DNA of 64,000 nt from Pascua guehoae (GCA_001600415.1 BCJX01000001.1:111840-175839), one strand, 5' to 3'. Counted from the first letter of the stretch, positions 22,826 to 35,781 are shown. The notes: a model not told the origin generated them from the letters alone. Numbers and translations: made by a program.

Positions 22826-25800
22826 GTTCTGTCTTACGAGTGGAAAAGATGATGAGAACTGCCGCGTAGATACGTTCCTTCCCCAACTTGCTCACTTCGA
22901 TGGGCCAATGGTATGGCGCCACCCGTGCTGCAGCTGGAAGTGACATTTCGGCTACCTGACATTTCGGTTCCAACAGAAGCCCATTCGTCCGACTTGACTG
23001 TTCTCAAGTGGGCAGAACAAGCTACTGTAGCTTCACACTGACCCTCACACTTATCCTTAAGGATCAGTAGTCGTGTCACTTCCAGGTTTACATGGAGGAG
23101 TACTATGTCAACGTTGGCAAGACTGACAAGATTCCCCCAGGGCACATGACGTTTCCTCAACCGACAACGAGCACTTTGGAGTGTGGAGTAGCCTTATCAC
23201 ACACCGACAAGCAGCTTGGGAAATGGGACAGATAAGCAAGGTCCTGTGCGGGAAGTGTCGGCAACGGATGTTGGTTGTATCATGTACAATCCCCGACCCC
23301 GATCCGATCCTCAGCATTTCTCCCCTCAACACGGCGTGTACCGCACTTGAGGCGCATCCGCTCCGTGGCCATCGGCGACGCCCCCCAATTTTGTTGGCCC
23401 GACCATCTTATCGCCGTACTTTGACAGATGGCGTGATAGTTAATCTCGACCGTTACCACAACCACAGTCTCCGTCACGACCGCCACCGCCACCACTGACT
23501 CTGTCCTGTCTCAGCCATCCCCCCACACCACCACCCCTGCCAAGCTGCCAAGACCTCGGAGCACCCTTGAATGGCGCACTGGCCGCCACTTCCCCGCCCG
23601 CGCTATTGTGCTTGCCATCAAGCGCGTGTGGAAAATCGCGAGTCGAGCCTCACGGTCTCGCCACCCGCGCGCCACTGCCCACACTCCTGCTGATCGTGCA
23701 TCTCATCGTGGAGATGGACGTCGAAGCAAGAACACGGGAGCCATGTGATACGGACGTGCCCATCTAGTCCGCCATTGTACCTCGGCAGGTCGTGCAGTTC
23801 ACATGTCCAGTTCGTCACGCCGTTACGTTCACATGTCGGCAAATTATGATATCCACAATGTTGGTCGGCGGGGACGTACCGGGTCTGGCGATGCGGGTTG
23901 TTGTGCTGGTTGGGACAAACGACTTGACAGTTTTTTTCACTGCTGCGAGGCCCACAGGAAAGCGTGATGTGAATTAGGATCGTACTCGGTTGCCGACGCA
24001 GACTGACCAATTTGACAACGTAGGAGGGCGAGTAGACTCGACAAACGCCCATGCACGCACATTTGCACGTCTGAGAGAGCAGAAGTCGAATTGAAACCTT
24101 GCAGAAGACGTGGTTGCGATGGAGGGTGCGGACAAAGAACGGAGATGCCAGAGTTCGAAAATGATGAGAACGCGTCGTGACTCTCAAGTGCGATCCGACG
24201 GGAGAATTGGGGTGGCGCAAAGAACTAACTCTTGCTTCTTGCCACCAGACACAGCTCAAAGATCTCAACAGCGGGGAAGAACCCAGTCTGTGGGGTAGGC
24301 TCTCCTGTCTGTCAGAATGACATGACTACGTCGTCTGCATTCCTCAATTACGAAGCAACTGTCTCAACATACCAAGAGCCCACCGATGGAAGACAGCTAA
24401 TGCGACCAGTAGGAGCATAGGAGTTTTCCAATTGGCCTCTTTGGACTGGCATTGTCTCATCCGCAATTGGAGGCGGAGGTGGTGCGAGAGGTGCACCTCA
24501 TGGGGAACAAAAGAGTGGTACTCGGTCGAACCCGAGGTTGTCGCTGATACGCTGCGATTGCGACACGGTGTCGCGATGGGGAGAGCGAGACTGGCCAAGT
24601 CCCTCGCAATCTTGCACAGGCCGAAACCGAGGCAAGGGAGCAACAACTAATGGCCCCAAGATGTCGATCGTGCAACGTGCGTCAGGTCGTCGCAGTCCAT
24701 TCCGTGTGTAATACGCACTGACCACGTGCTGGACGTGTGTACGATTGCATCGCTGTCAGTCATTCTTCGATATGTTCGGATTTTTTGCACATGGTGACCC
24801 CATATTTCGGGCCGGGTATTCGAACACCTCCTTTGTTGCCGGGGTTTCAGACAGAATGAGTGGCCACTCGCAGTCTCGTCGTCGGTCAGGATGAAACGAT
24901 CGCCCTCGCAGCAGGAGAAAGGGGTGGTGCTGCCCCAGTTCTTCACGCACGCCCAGCAGGGTCTCAGGGAGATATTGACTTGACGCAAAGGCCGTGAGTA
25001 GCAGCACGGGCAGGCAGTGAAGGCTGACCTGACTCGGCGATGTAGCAACCTACCTCCACTCAAGTAGATCAACAGTTGGCTCATGGGTGGCGAGTAATGT
25101 CGGCGGGATTAGGGGCCACGGAATTGCAGTGCATTGTACGAGGGGTAGGTACAATGAAGGGGCTCGGAAGGAGGACGCCTCAACAGATCAGTTTCACATG
25201 TCGGAGCACAAGGGTGGAAAATTGCATCGCAGACTTTGAAAGTTGCTCTGCGATGGCTGCAAAGTGTCTCTCATGTGAATGTACATGTGGGCCGCACAGG
25301 TTCCCATAGACACGCATTCAATTAGTGCCTTGATAGATTGCCCGCACCGGCAAACTCATGCAGTGGGCAGGGTAGAGCTCCTCACCCACATTTTGCCGAC
25401 CTCTGCCCCGCTCGCACCGCTCGCACCGGCTGGGCTGCCGCCTTGTGCATACCGGGGATCGCAGGTACGGGCACCACAGCCAGCATGTGTCCAGCTGGGC
25501 ATTGACAAACATCGGCACGTCTTCCGGGCGCCGCCGTCTTCTCATCATCCGAGGACTGCGGGCTAGCGCCGCGGCCAGTGCGCCAGGTAAATCTGGTCCT
25601 GCCAAGCCTCGACTTTTTGTTCTGGGACGCAAGCTAGTCTGAGAGATCGGTTTAGATAGAGTTTACCCTGGACCAGAGGGGCCCACGAGCCGACGAGTGG
25701 GGGTGCCACGGGGTGTGTGCGGGGCCACGGGGACTGGTACACTCCCTGTGTCTTTGCCTGGATGGGGGGATTATTGAAACGTTTTAGGCCTATAGGAAAG

Positions 25801-26771
25801 TGGTGGCGCTGTGGATGCTGTCCATGTAGTGTCTAGGCCCGAGTCGCAGCAAGACGGAGAGAGAGAGAGAGAGAGAGACGGGGGCTGCGGAGCCATGTGC
25901 CAATAGCCAAAAGTGCTCCGGTGCAGCCACATTGTGGCGGTGGTGGCGTCTAGGTCGGGCCGATCCTCGCCAATATGCAATAATCTCCAATAGTCTCATC
26001 GACTTCGACACGACGACGCGTCCATGCCTCCAATCGCATGCCTGAAAGTAAGCTTGCCGGTGGCAGGATGGATAGGGTGGGCCCCTTTGTCCTCGCGCCG
26101 GTTGGAGCTAAGGGACGCGGTCGTGGGTGGGGTTGGACGAGGCCGCCGAACACAAGGGCGTGCATGATGCATATCTCTGGCCCAGATGCGGGGCTTGCGG
26201 GGATTACCCTCTTTTGCATTGCATTCTCATTCCTCGTTCCTCGGAGCAACCAAACGGCTCACCCGATCTTGGCAGGAAAACCGCCAGAGACAGTGAAACA
26301 GTTGGACCCCGCCCACCACCCGCAAAACAAAGACAAACACACAGACCTCCTAATCGACATGGACACATCCCCTTTGTCCACATCGCTCATTCGCCGCTCA
26401 CTGCCCGTCCCACTATCCCCGCTCACTGGGCCACTGACCTGACTGACAATGGCGGCGTCCATGTGTGGGGTATCTGCCAGAGCGCTGCAATATGCCCCTT
26501 GATCCCTGTCGGCTGGCGTCCCCCGCGGGGGGGTCATGGCGCCCCGTGGGTGGCCCCATGGGAGGCCAGCACACGCCCCCATGGCCCTCCTCTGCTCTGT
26601 GCTTACACCAGCCACACCGCCACCCCGTGCATTGCCATCGCAAAGCTGCACTCGTGCCGGTGGTTGGCATGACCTGGCCATTCCGTAGTTAAAAGGAGGC
26701 CAGCCTCGCCTGTTCTTTTTTCCCATCAACCCACACCGATAGCCAGACCCGACCCACAAGCTAGCAGCAGC
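22826..26771. other. Gene-poor stretch, 3.9 kb
   Basis: I find no complete gene. On the minus strand near 25500 a short frame contains a cysteine cluster (C-X3-C-X7-C-X8-C-X2-C), and near 24930 another has CWACVKNWG. Both could be scraps of a zinc-cluster gene but have no consistent exon structure. The last about 400 bases are the promoter of the MFS permease. Confidence 0.4.
25857..25878. repeat. GA dinucleotide microsatellite
   Basis: About 11 uninterrupted GA units. A similar GA run occurs at about 53656-53674. Confidence 0.9.
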
Positions 26772-28392
26772 ATGAGCAAGACTCCTTCCTACACCGACGA
26801 GAAGTACGGCGATGTCCACGTGGATTACAGCGCGGCGAAGGATGTCAATGACATTGCTTCGCTCCACGACGACCTTGAGGGTCAGGACATCAACGTCGGG
26901 CGGTTGATCCGCAAAGTGTAGGTCCTTTTCCCTTGGCCACTCACATTACCACTTGTTTGATCTTCCTCCCGCTCACACTTGCAGCGACTTCCACCTCGTT
27001 CCTTGGTTGGCTCTTCTCTACCTACTCTCTTTCCTCGACCGTTCCAACATCGGCAATGCCAACATCTTCGGCCTCTCCGACCACCTCCACCTCACGACCA
27101 CCGATTACAACGTCGCTCTCGCCCTGTTCTTCGTCTCCTATGTCATCTTCGAGGTCCCCTCGAACATGGTCATGAAGGCCTGGCGCCCTTCCATGTGGCT
27201 CCCCATCATCATGGTCGCCTGGGGTGCTGTCATGGTCGGCATGGGTTTCGTCAAGAACATGGCCTCGCTCACCGTCACCCGCGTCCTCCTCGGCATGACC
27301 GAGGCCGGTCTGTTCCCTGGTGTCTCGTACTTCCTTAGCCAGTGGTACCGCCGCTACGAAATCTCGCTCCGCATCTCCCTCTTCTTCTCGGCCGCCACTG
27401 CGGCTGGTGCCTTTGGCGGTCTCCTCGCTCGTCTTATCAACCTCATGGACGGTGTTGGTGGCTACCAGGGTTGGGTGAGTTTCCCGCATATCATAAACAC
27501 GCACACTGTGGAATAGATCGCTGACAGGCAGCGCTGGATCTTCATCCTCGAGGGTGCCGCCACCGTCCTCATTGCCGCCGCGTCGTTCTGGACCATGTAC
27601 GACTACCCCGACACTGCCAAGTTCCTCACTGAGCCTGAGCGCAAGTTCCTCCAGGCCCGTCTCTCCCTCGACAACGACGGCTGCTCGCACGAGTTCAAGA
27701 TGAAGTTTGTCCTCGACGCCTTCACCGACTGGAAGGTCTGGGTCGCCGCGCTCTGCTTCCACTCTGCCCTCTGCCCCGTCTACTCGTTCTCGCTCTTCTC
27801 GCCCACCCTCACCAAGAACCTCGGCTACACCGCCGCCACCGCCCAGCTCATGTCCGTTCCCCCCTACGTCGTCGCTGCCTTCTGCACCATTGGTGCCGGT
27901 TGGACCTCGGACTACATCCAGAAGCGCGGTCTCGTCTCCATCATCTTTGCCATCATCGGCGCCATCGGCTACATCCTCCTCCTCGCCGACGTCAACACCA
28001 AGGCTAGCTACGCCGGTCTCTTCCTCGCCGCCTCGGGCATGTACCCCCAGGTCCCCGTTGTCATGGCCTGGGGCTCCAACAACGCCGGCGGTTCGCTCAA
28101 GAAGGGTGTCGCCACTGCCATCATTGTCTCGGTTGGCAACGCTGGTGGTATCGTCTCGTCGTTCATCTACCCCAAGGAGCACGCCCCCAAGTACACCATG
28201 GGCCACGCCATCTGCCTCGGCTACTGTGCTCTTGTCGTCATCACCTCGATCATCATGTGGGCGTACTGCTCGTGGGCCAACAAGCAGCGTGCCGCGCGCA
28301 ACGCTGCCCGTACCGCCCCCTGGACCGAGGAGGAGAAGAAGGCCTTCGAGGACCACGGTGACCACGTCGACTGGTTCGTCTACACCATCTAA
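26772..28392 (+). CDS. Dal5-type MFS permease (allantoate/anion:cation symporter family)
   Basis: Three exons, 26772-26917, 26985-27474 and 27532-28392, give 498 residues with all phases closing. After a hydrophilic 48-residue N-tail, TM1 ends with LSFLDRSNIGNANIFGL, the defining DRxNIGNA motif of the anion:cation symporter family. FEVPSNMVMKAWRPSMWLP and TEAGLFPGVSYFLSQWYRR are the conserved loop 2-3 and TM4-5 motifs. Twelve TM segments are expected, followed by a charged tail ending DWFVYTI. Relatives import allantoate, ureidosuccinate, nicotinate, biotin precursors or similar organic anions at the plasma membrane. The exact substrate is open. Codon use is strongly biased to C-ending codons, suggesting high expression, and this bias produces a long false open frame on the other strand. 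Confidence 0.92.
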
Positions 28393-30990
28393 GTAGGCAT
28401 CTATGCCGTTCCCAGACACACAGCATGGTAGTGTGCACCAACGTAAATGAAGAAGACGAACACGCGTTGTGACATTACCCCGGAAAGACATAATTGTATA
28501 GTAGATCCCGCGCTCTTCATACTCCCTATGAACACGTGGTGTCCAGAACAGTTTCGAGCAACTTTGCAAGCCGCCTTGGGTCGAGAGCTGATGGACTGGA
28601 CTGACAACCTTGACACCCCTCTCGCCTAAATTGGAAAATTCCAGCCTCACAAGGACACTGGAATGCAAACTGCGGCGACTCGTGCACAGACCGCACATCT
28701 CGGACCCCTTCACGCCACAAGATGTGGTCAGTCAGGGACGTCTTTGTCCACCCCACTTTTCCTGTACAATCAGACGAGTCTGGGGACCGCTGTGTCACAT
28801 TATGCACTGACCATCTTGCCCCGTGACACCATTCTGGAGCACCCGGACAGACCCTCAAAGGAACAACTCGGCGCACTGACAAGGGGTAGAATGCGGGGTG
28901 GATGTGTCAGTGGATAGAGTGCGGGGGTGCATGGACAACCAGGTGCCAAGCCCGGCGTAGCGGTCGGTTACCCGCACACGCTTCTCCCACTGCCGGTTCA
29001 CAACTGACACACCGTCGGCAAGCAAATTGCCAAACTCCGGTGTACCGGTCAGAGTCCATTCCGTGTCCATTCCGTAGCAGTGGAGTCGTCGAGTCAGTCC
29101 TCTCCTCGGTTACGACAATACCCCGATTGCTCACGGCGCGTTGGTCACGGCTCGGAAGTGGATAGAGGGTCCAGATCAAAGTCTCACTGTGAGTTGTCGC
29201 AGAAACAGTCGCGGTTCCGACTGCCACCACTTTTGAGATCCGATGGCCAGTTTTAGTGGCGTCTGCAAGGATCCACCGAAATGCGTCACATTCTACCCGT
29301 TGTACCACCGAGCACATTGTCCACTCACATGACTGTGTTATTTTACCACGACACGCAGAAAACAGGCAGCAGTAGTGCGACACAAGCACCATCCCGCCAC
29401 TGGGCAATGTTTTTTTTTTTTTTAAAAAAAGAAAAATCTTCCCTGTCCTTGAAGTTCCAGAGCCAGATCCGATCAGTTTCCGCCCCTTTCCCTGCCAAGA
29501 ACTCATAGACCACACTTTCCTGTCCGGGGTTCAACTCTTTGTCCCCAACGGCCATGTCCGACCACAAAAATAAACCCTCAGGGCCCCAAAGGGGCCCGAG
29601 CGCGACTTGTTTCAGTCGAAAACACTATATGCTCATCCAGTGTCAAACTGGTGAAGCGCGACACGTTAGGAGCGTGCACTTGCCCTCTGTGGAATCTCGT
29701 CACGAGGCAGGTACCCGACTGGCTCGCACCGCACGATGCGAGGAGAAGAAAGAGGGTTGGCCGGATAACCAACTGGCCAGAACGGGTGACCTCCCCCAAC
29801 AGAATCGCATACATTCCCAACCTCTGCGTTTCAAACATATGTGAAAAAAAAAATACAACGGATAGGAAACAAACTCACTTGGGCATGTCTTTGCGAGCTG
29901 TGGACGCGTACTCGGATAATACAGGTCGTGCCTGCCCCAAACGTTTGAGATCGCTTCTGTGATTGTGGAAGTGGGGGCGACATTGCCTTTGGTGATGGTC
30001 AACTTGCGTCCTCGGAGGCTGGACTTGGATGTTGTTATTGCGAAACACGACGACCAGCCTCAATGTAGTAACCTCATGGCTACACAAACTCTCATTCAGC
30101 CTCAATTGCACAGCCTCATGAGTGTTTCGCGCCACATGTAACCCAAAGTGTCCTGGTCCACGATAATGAGCAGCGGCCGCCCTCGGCGACGTTAGGTTAT
30201 ACCCCACTAACTGTGCGGCACGCTGCACTGCCACAAGCTAGCCTCCATCTCGTTCGGCTAACGAAGCACTTGTGCCGCGTCATAGCCCTTGCATCACCCT
30301 CAACCTCGCACCACATGCTCCCCTCGCCAGCTGCGGTAAACGGAGAAGGGTGAAATTGTTATCTGAAATTTGGGGAGGTCAAACTCTAGAAGGTTGAATT
30401 CTCAGTCTTCCGTCCGTGCAAGTCTGCCCACGAGAAACCTATAAATTTGGAAACCTGTAAATTATTTCCCTAATTCTTTCCATAAGCGCGATATAGCGTT
30501 TACCCATGCTTGGCAGTCAGCTGTCATTCCACCACCGACCACGCGCCAGATCTTTGGTCTTCCCTTGCTAGATGGTCGTGTTGGCTGTTGGCGGCGAAGG
30601 CGCGTCCTCTGGGATGGGGGAGCCAACAAATAGTGCAGACGAGAGTGGCGTGTCGTCGATGACACCACACGCGCTATGGAGGGGAATTCCGGTGAATACG
30701 CGTGCGCTTACTGACTGTTGCTACTGTTGTTGATGTTACTACAACTGTCGCTGTTGGTCTGATGAGTGTGCCCAGTGCTTGTCCGTGGGACGAAAGGGCC
30801 AGCTCGGGAGGGTCGACGGGCGCTGGAATGTCCACGACCCAGGACGAGAGCTGTGTTACCAGCCTGGGGACGAGGACGGGGTCGAGGACTTTGTGGATGT
30901 GGGTAGAAAGGAGAGGGAAGGAAACGAGCGGTCATCAAGCCGCCACGCCAAGTCTTCTGGTCACTCTCCAACTCTCAAGACCAAAAAAAT
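28393..30990. other. Gene-free stretch, 2.6 kb
   Basis: No supported gene. A T14/A7 homopolymer pair lies at 29410-29430 and a second A run near 29845. Short open frames here are shadows without ATG or domain character. Confidence 0.5.
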
Positions 30991-31096
30991 TGACCATTGA
31001 CAGGGTCGAACTGTCGACCTCACGCGTTTACGTAATCCCAAGATTCTTGGGGTGAGAATGTGAAGCGTGCGCTCTAACCAACTGAGCTAAATCGCC
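30991..31096 (-). tRNA. tRNA-Val(CAC), 32-nt intron, copy 1
   Basis: The acceptor strands GGCGATT and AATGGTC pair with one mismatch, discriminator A. The D arm is GCTCAGTTGGTTAGAGC. The anticodon stem CACGC/GCGTG encloses TTCACA, giving anticodon CAC, with a 32-nt insertion after position 37. The T arm is GACAG-TTCGACC-CTGTC. Total 106 nt. Confidence 0.88.
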
Positions 31097-33158
31097 TACG
31101 GAACTTCAAGAGGCAGCGTATGCTACATGGTGATCGTGGATTCAGCTCCGTTTTACTCGTGCAATTCTTCCTGCATTGTGGCCGTCGTAAAGGTTCACGA
31201 TTGGCGTACTAATGTACTGACGCCACCGAACAGAAGTAAACCTATCCAATGGACCAGAGGATTGTACAATGGGCATCACATCAAAGTACAAATGGTGCAT
31301 TGTGGCCAGAGTGGTGACCAGCTTGCCCTGTAGATCTTTACCATGAACGGGGTGAATGTATGCTGTCATGACGATGTCTTGAGGCTTGTAATAATGGCCC
31401 GTCGCTTGCTTCTTTGGCTGTTGAATAACGGCCTCCTGAAGTTGGACAGTCGGCAAAATGAGTACTGGAGGGTGGTGCAGGTTTCCCCCAAGGTGCCCTG
31501 GTCCAAGTCGACCCCGCCGAGGGACTGTATGCAGCCTTTAAGAGGCCGCTGTACAGTAGAGTTAGTCCACGTGTAAATAGGTGTCATCTTGTGTGCCTCG
31601 TCGTGTGACCCGCAGCAGGACTGCAGTCTTCCCGACGGCGAGTGGCCAGTGCAAGCGGCGAAATCTGTGGAAGTCATGCAGAGCGACCAGCTTAAGGTGT
31701 AAGGTAGCATTGCATGTTCCTACACGGGATGGGCAGCTGGTCGACGGTTCAGCTTGCAGTACCGTGGCCCATTGGGCATTTGGTCAACGGCCGCCGTTGT
31801 GTGGGTGTCGAAATGCCACGTCGGTCGGTTATGCCACCTCCACCTGGCTGGTGGGACGTGGCTGACTTTATTTTCGCGCCGGTAGTAGTCCACCCACCAG
31901 CCATCAGCCGAGCTTGGTCACACACAGTTCCCCACAACAAACGATATTTGCCAACCAGCACATGCATAGTCTCCATCACCTGACCTTCCCAGTATCCAAA
32001 CGATATTACTCTTCCTCGAGGCGCTCCTTCCAAGCCTGCCTCGGCCTATTCAGTGCGGAAGGCGCCGGCACAACTGACCACATACAGGGCCGCCCCCGCA
32101 CCCAGCCTGGCGAACATCCGGATATTACGGGAATCACAAATCTGGTTGTCCACAATTCAAAGCCCAAGCCACCTGTTTTCGGTGCCAAGCACAGTTCACA
32201 TGGTCATGTTCACTGGCACACGACCGACTGTGCGGTCACAAATTCGCCGGCCAGACGTTCCGGATGTCTGGGGCCGCATCGCGTTGACAGAGTGCCGAGT
32301 GTTCCATTCGTCATCCGGACCGAAAACGATACCCAAAGGCGCCGCTATTGGAACGCGCACTGGCCTGGATTGAAGGATTGTTGGATGTCGTCCCCATGGG
32401 GTGTGCATCCCACATGCTACCCATGCTGGACAACAGTGACGCTGAATGGCAGGTGGGCGTTGTGTGGCGTCGGCTGTGGTGCCTGGGCCGGTCGGCGCCG
32501 TCTATGCTGTCACAAATCAGCCGAACACAACAAATAAGTCGCGGCAACCTACGGCCGACGACGCTGTTGTTATCAGATTTGTTGTGAGATGCACGCTGGG
32601 AGGGCCGTTTGATGTACGTTAGGTGGACCGTGAGGCCCGAGCGGGGTCCCCTGGTGATATCTTGGCGCGTGCCCGAATATGGAACCCGAACGACCCATCG
32701 AATTGACGGCCACCATCATTGCTGCGCGTCTATCCTGAAACCTCCCATTCAACTTCACAAACGGCACAACAGCTGTATGGGTAGGTCTGGAAACGCATCC
32801 ACAGTGTCGCCAGAGTCCATCTGAGTGGCACTCGGCGGCCGTCGATCCCCGTCGAGCTCGGCCCGTGCAACGGCAGCGGTCCATTGTGCGGCCCATACAC
32901 GTTGATCACTCTCGGTTGTTACGGAGGTGCTGCCAGAGTTTCCATCGAACACATTACCGACAGTGTCATTTCGGTACAATTGCGGTTGATTTGACCCCCA
33001 GATTAGCGTCAAGCATGGCTTCCTGTTGGGTATTCGGCCCGAAGACGTTGTGTTCAGCGCCGTAGAACGGGTGCGAACTCTGCAAAGATGTCCACTCTGT
33101 CGAGACTCATGCCAAGCCGAAAGGTATACAGAGGATGTCAGGTAGCGCTGACGACGTC
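31097..33158. other. Gene-free stretch, 2.1 kb
   Basis: No gene recognised. The 3' part is the promoter of the cellobiohydrolase gene. Confidence 0.5.
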
Positions 33159-33165
33159 TATATAA
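33159..33165 (+). promoter_or_regulatory. TATA box of the cellobiohydrolase gene
   Basis: TATATAA, 129 b upstream of the ATG at 33294. The leader between them is CT/CA-rich with CCA and ACA triplet runs. Confidence 0.5.
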
Positions 33166-33293
33166 CCAGCCTGACGGAAAGCAGTTCACATCTCTCACCA
33201 ACTCCCACAGTTTCACACTCTCTCCCACCCCCAACACTCACTCCACACTCGCTCCACCACCACCACCACCACAACAACAACACTCCTTTCACG

Positions 33294-34995
33294 ATGCTCC
33301 CCTTCTCCAAGCTCGCGTCCATCGTCCTCCTCCTCGGAGCCGGCATCACCAACGCCCAGAAGGCGGGCAACCTCACGCCCGAGACGCACCCGTCGCTCAC
33401 CTGGCAAAGCTGTGCCGCAGGCGGCACTTGCACCAACGTCAACGGCGCAGTCACGGTTGACGCCAACTGGCGCTGGGCGCACAGCTCGGGCGTCAACTGC
33501 TACACGGGCAACGAGTGGGACTCGTCCCTGTGCCCCGACGGCGAGACCTGCGCGGCCAACTGCGCCATCGACGGCGCCGACTACAAGGGCACGTACGGTG
33601 TGACTACCAGCGGCGACTCGCTCGACATTGGGTTTGTCACCCACGGCCCCTACAGCACCAACATTGGTAGCCGTCTCTACCTCATGGAGACTGAGACGTC
33701 GTACAAGATGTTCCAGCTCCTCGGCAACGAGTTTACCTTTGACGTCGATGTCTCGGACATTGGCTGCGGTCTCAACGGCGCTCTCTACTTTGTCGCCATG
33801 GACAAGGACGGTGGCCTGAGCAAGTACGCCGGCAACGAGGCTGGTGCCAAGTACGGTACCGGTTACTGCGACGCCCAGTGCCCTCGCGACGTCAAGTTTA
33901 TCAACGGTGTCGTGAGTACAGATACCAACCCATGACCAGCGTCAGCTGGATAAACATTTTTTTCTAACTCTTGCACAGGCCAACGTTGAAGGCTGGACTC
34001 CTTCGTCCAACGACGTCAACGCTGGTGTCGGCGGCCGCGGCTCGTGCTGTGCCGAGATGGACATTTGGGAGGCCAACTCGATGGCGACCGCCTACACGCC
34101 CCACCCTTGCATTACGAGCGAGCAGCACGAGTGCACCGGCAACGACTGCGGCGGCACCTACTCTACGACTCGTTACGCGGGCGACTGTGACCCCGACGGA
34201 TGCGACTTCAACTCGTACCGCCAGGGCAACCAGACATTCTACGGCCCCGACTCGCGCTTTACGCTCGACACGACCCAGAAGGTCACGGTCGTGACCCAGT
34301 TCCTGACCGACGCCGCTGGCGACCTGAACGAGATCAAGCGCTTCTACGTGCAGAACGGCAAGGTGATTGAAAACTCCGAGTCGCTCATGTCGGGCACTTC
34401 GGGCAACTCGATCACGGACGGCTTCTGCGCCGCCCAGAAGGCCGCCACCGGCGACCCGGACGACTTTGGCAAGAAGGGCGGCCTCACCCAGATGGGCAAC
34501 GCGATGAAGAACGGCATGGTCCTCGTCATGTCCCTCTGGGACGACCACGCCGCCGACATGCTCTGGCTCGACTCGACCTACCCCATCGGCTCGACCGCCG
34601 AGGGTGCCGCGCGCGGCTCGTGCAGCTCCACCTCGGGCGACCCCGCCACCCTCGAGTCCACCGTCGGTGACTCGCACGTCACCTTCTCCAACATCAAGTT
34701 TGGCCCCATTGGCAGCACCTTTGACCAGCCCTCGACTGGCGGTGGTTCGCCCTCGTCGGCCCCCGTCCCCTCGTCGACTTCGGCTGCTCCCTCGCCCTCG
34801 GCTCCCGTCTCGTCGGCCGCCCCCCCTGCCTCGTCGACCACCGCCTCGTCCTCGGCTGCCGCGTCCTCGAGCGTCGCCGCTTGCGTCGCCACCAAGTATG
34901 GCCAGTGCGGCGGCAATGGCTGGACCGGCTGCACCACCTGCGAGGCCGGCTCCACCTGCACCCTCAACAACGAGTGGTACTCGCAGTGCCTCTAA
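33294..34995 (+). CDS. GH7 cellobiohydrolase with C-terminal CBM1
   Basis: Exons 33294-33911 and 33979-34995 (67-nt intron, CTAAC before the acceptor) encode 544 residues. Residues 1-21 are a signal peptide, and the mature protein would start at Gln22. The GH7 catalytic motif is EMDIWEANS, with Glu232 as nucleophile, Asp234 as helper and Glu237 as acid/base by analogy with Cel7A. Other family blocks are [29 protein letters not shown] and [17 protein letters not shown] Ser/Ala/Pro linker (about 460-505) leads to a fungal cellulose-binding domain with [15 protein letters not shown] and a final WYSQCL. Family enzymes release cellobiose processively from cellulose chain ends outside the cell. TATA and CT-rich leader fit strong, regulated expression. 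Two secreted-peptide genes lie just downstream on the other strand. Confidence 0.96.
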
Positions 34996-35430
34996 GCGCA
35001 ACCTGTCGCTCGTGGCAACACAACTTGATCGCGTATTGGCGCACTTGATGGAAGGAAAACATGGGATCAAAATAGTTTCAAGTATATAGTGAAGCGGCGC
35101 TGGGCGCAGACTCCACTCAGATGCAAGTCTTGCTTTTTTAAAAAACGAAACGGAAATAAGAGACACAGAAACAATGACAACAGAATAACCCCCAAAGAGC
35201 TCTTCACATGCTTGAACCCTTCTCTCAGATCTCGTCCTTGACACTGAGAAGAGAATACCGCAAGGCGACACTGGGCCCACCCCCAATCCACAGCTGCAGC
35301 CCATTTGAAACGCCCGGCGACACTGACAACCAGTCCCTTCAACAAGGATATTCACCCGTCTACCGATCTGCATTCTTATAGATTTAGGGGGTTTTGAGAT
35401 CGGTGTTTCTTAACGAGGGGGAGACTCGCA
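34996..35430. other. Convergent 3' region, 435 bp
   Basis: Shared 3' flank of the cellobiohydrolase (+) and the first cysteine-rich peptide gene (-). A T6A6 stretch lies near 35135-35145. No gene. Confidence 0.5.
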
Positions 35431-35781
35431 TTCTTTTAAAACGTCAGCTTGGTGCGGAGGTTTGTTGTCACATGCAGTGTACTTACAACGGCAGCACATC
35501 GGGCCGCAAATCGAGCCCGTCATACCTCCCGGTTCGCAGCGCCAGCAATACTTTTTGCACTTGCGCTTGTCGAGCGCAGAGTCGCGCTTGTTCGCTGCAG
35601 ACTCGTCTTCGTTGGCGAAGAAGACGTTCCAGCCCTCGGGAATGTCAACATAGTTGCCGTTCTCGTCCTGAACCTGGGTGGGGACGTCGCCACGGGCGGC
35701 GAGCTTGTCGTTGGTGCCGACGGCAGCCGAAGCCACGAAGGGCGCAGCGACGAGGGCGAGAGCGAGGGCGGTGAAGCGCAT
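35431..35781 (-). CDS. Small secreted Kex2-type cysteine-rich peptide precursor, copy 1
   Basis: The ATG at 35781 opens a signal peptide (MRFTALALALVAAPFVASA) and an acidic propeptide. Two dibasic sites follow (NKR then DSALDKR), then a cysteine-rich tail C-X3-C-X2-C-X9-C-X3-CC. An intron from 35486 to 35433 (GTAAGT donor, CTGAC 10 nt before AAAAG) would join T to AA and create the stop codon, giving 98 residues with exactly six cysteines after the last Kex2 site. Without splicing the frame continues to 35410 (123 residues) and adds further cysteines. The spliced form matches the layout of the paralogue at 37597-37866. I recognise no named family. It may be a processed extracellular mini-protein (antimicrobial, signal or surface-active); function is unknown. 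Confidence 0.72.

Noticed and set aside
24820..24850. Possible tRNA T-arm (GGTGTTCGAATACC, minus strand)
   Set aside because: No 5-bp T stem, and no acceptor or anticodon arm can be formed around it.
27022..28713. 563-codon open frame on the minus strand, opposite the MFS permease
   Set aside because: Shadow caused by strong C-ending codon bias of the permease. The translation is low-complexity D/G/E/V and has no domain or splice logic.
33964..35373. 469-codon open frame opposite the cellobiohydrolase
   Set aside because: Antisense shadow of GH7 exon 2. Arg/Gly-rich repeats mirror the Ser/Ala/Pro linker.
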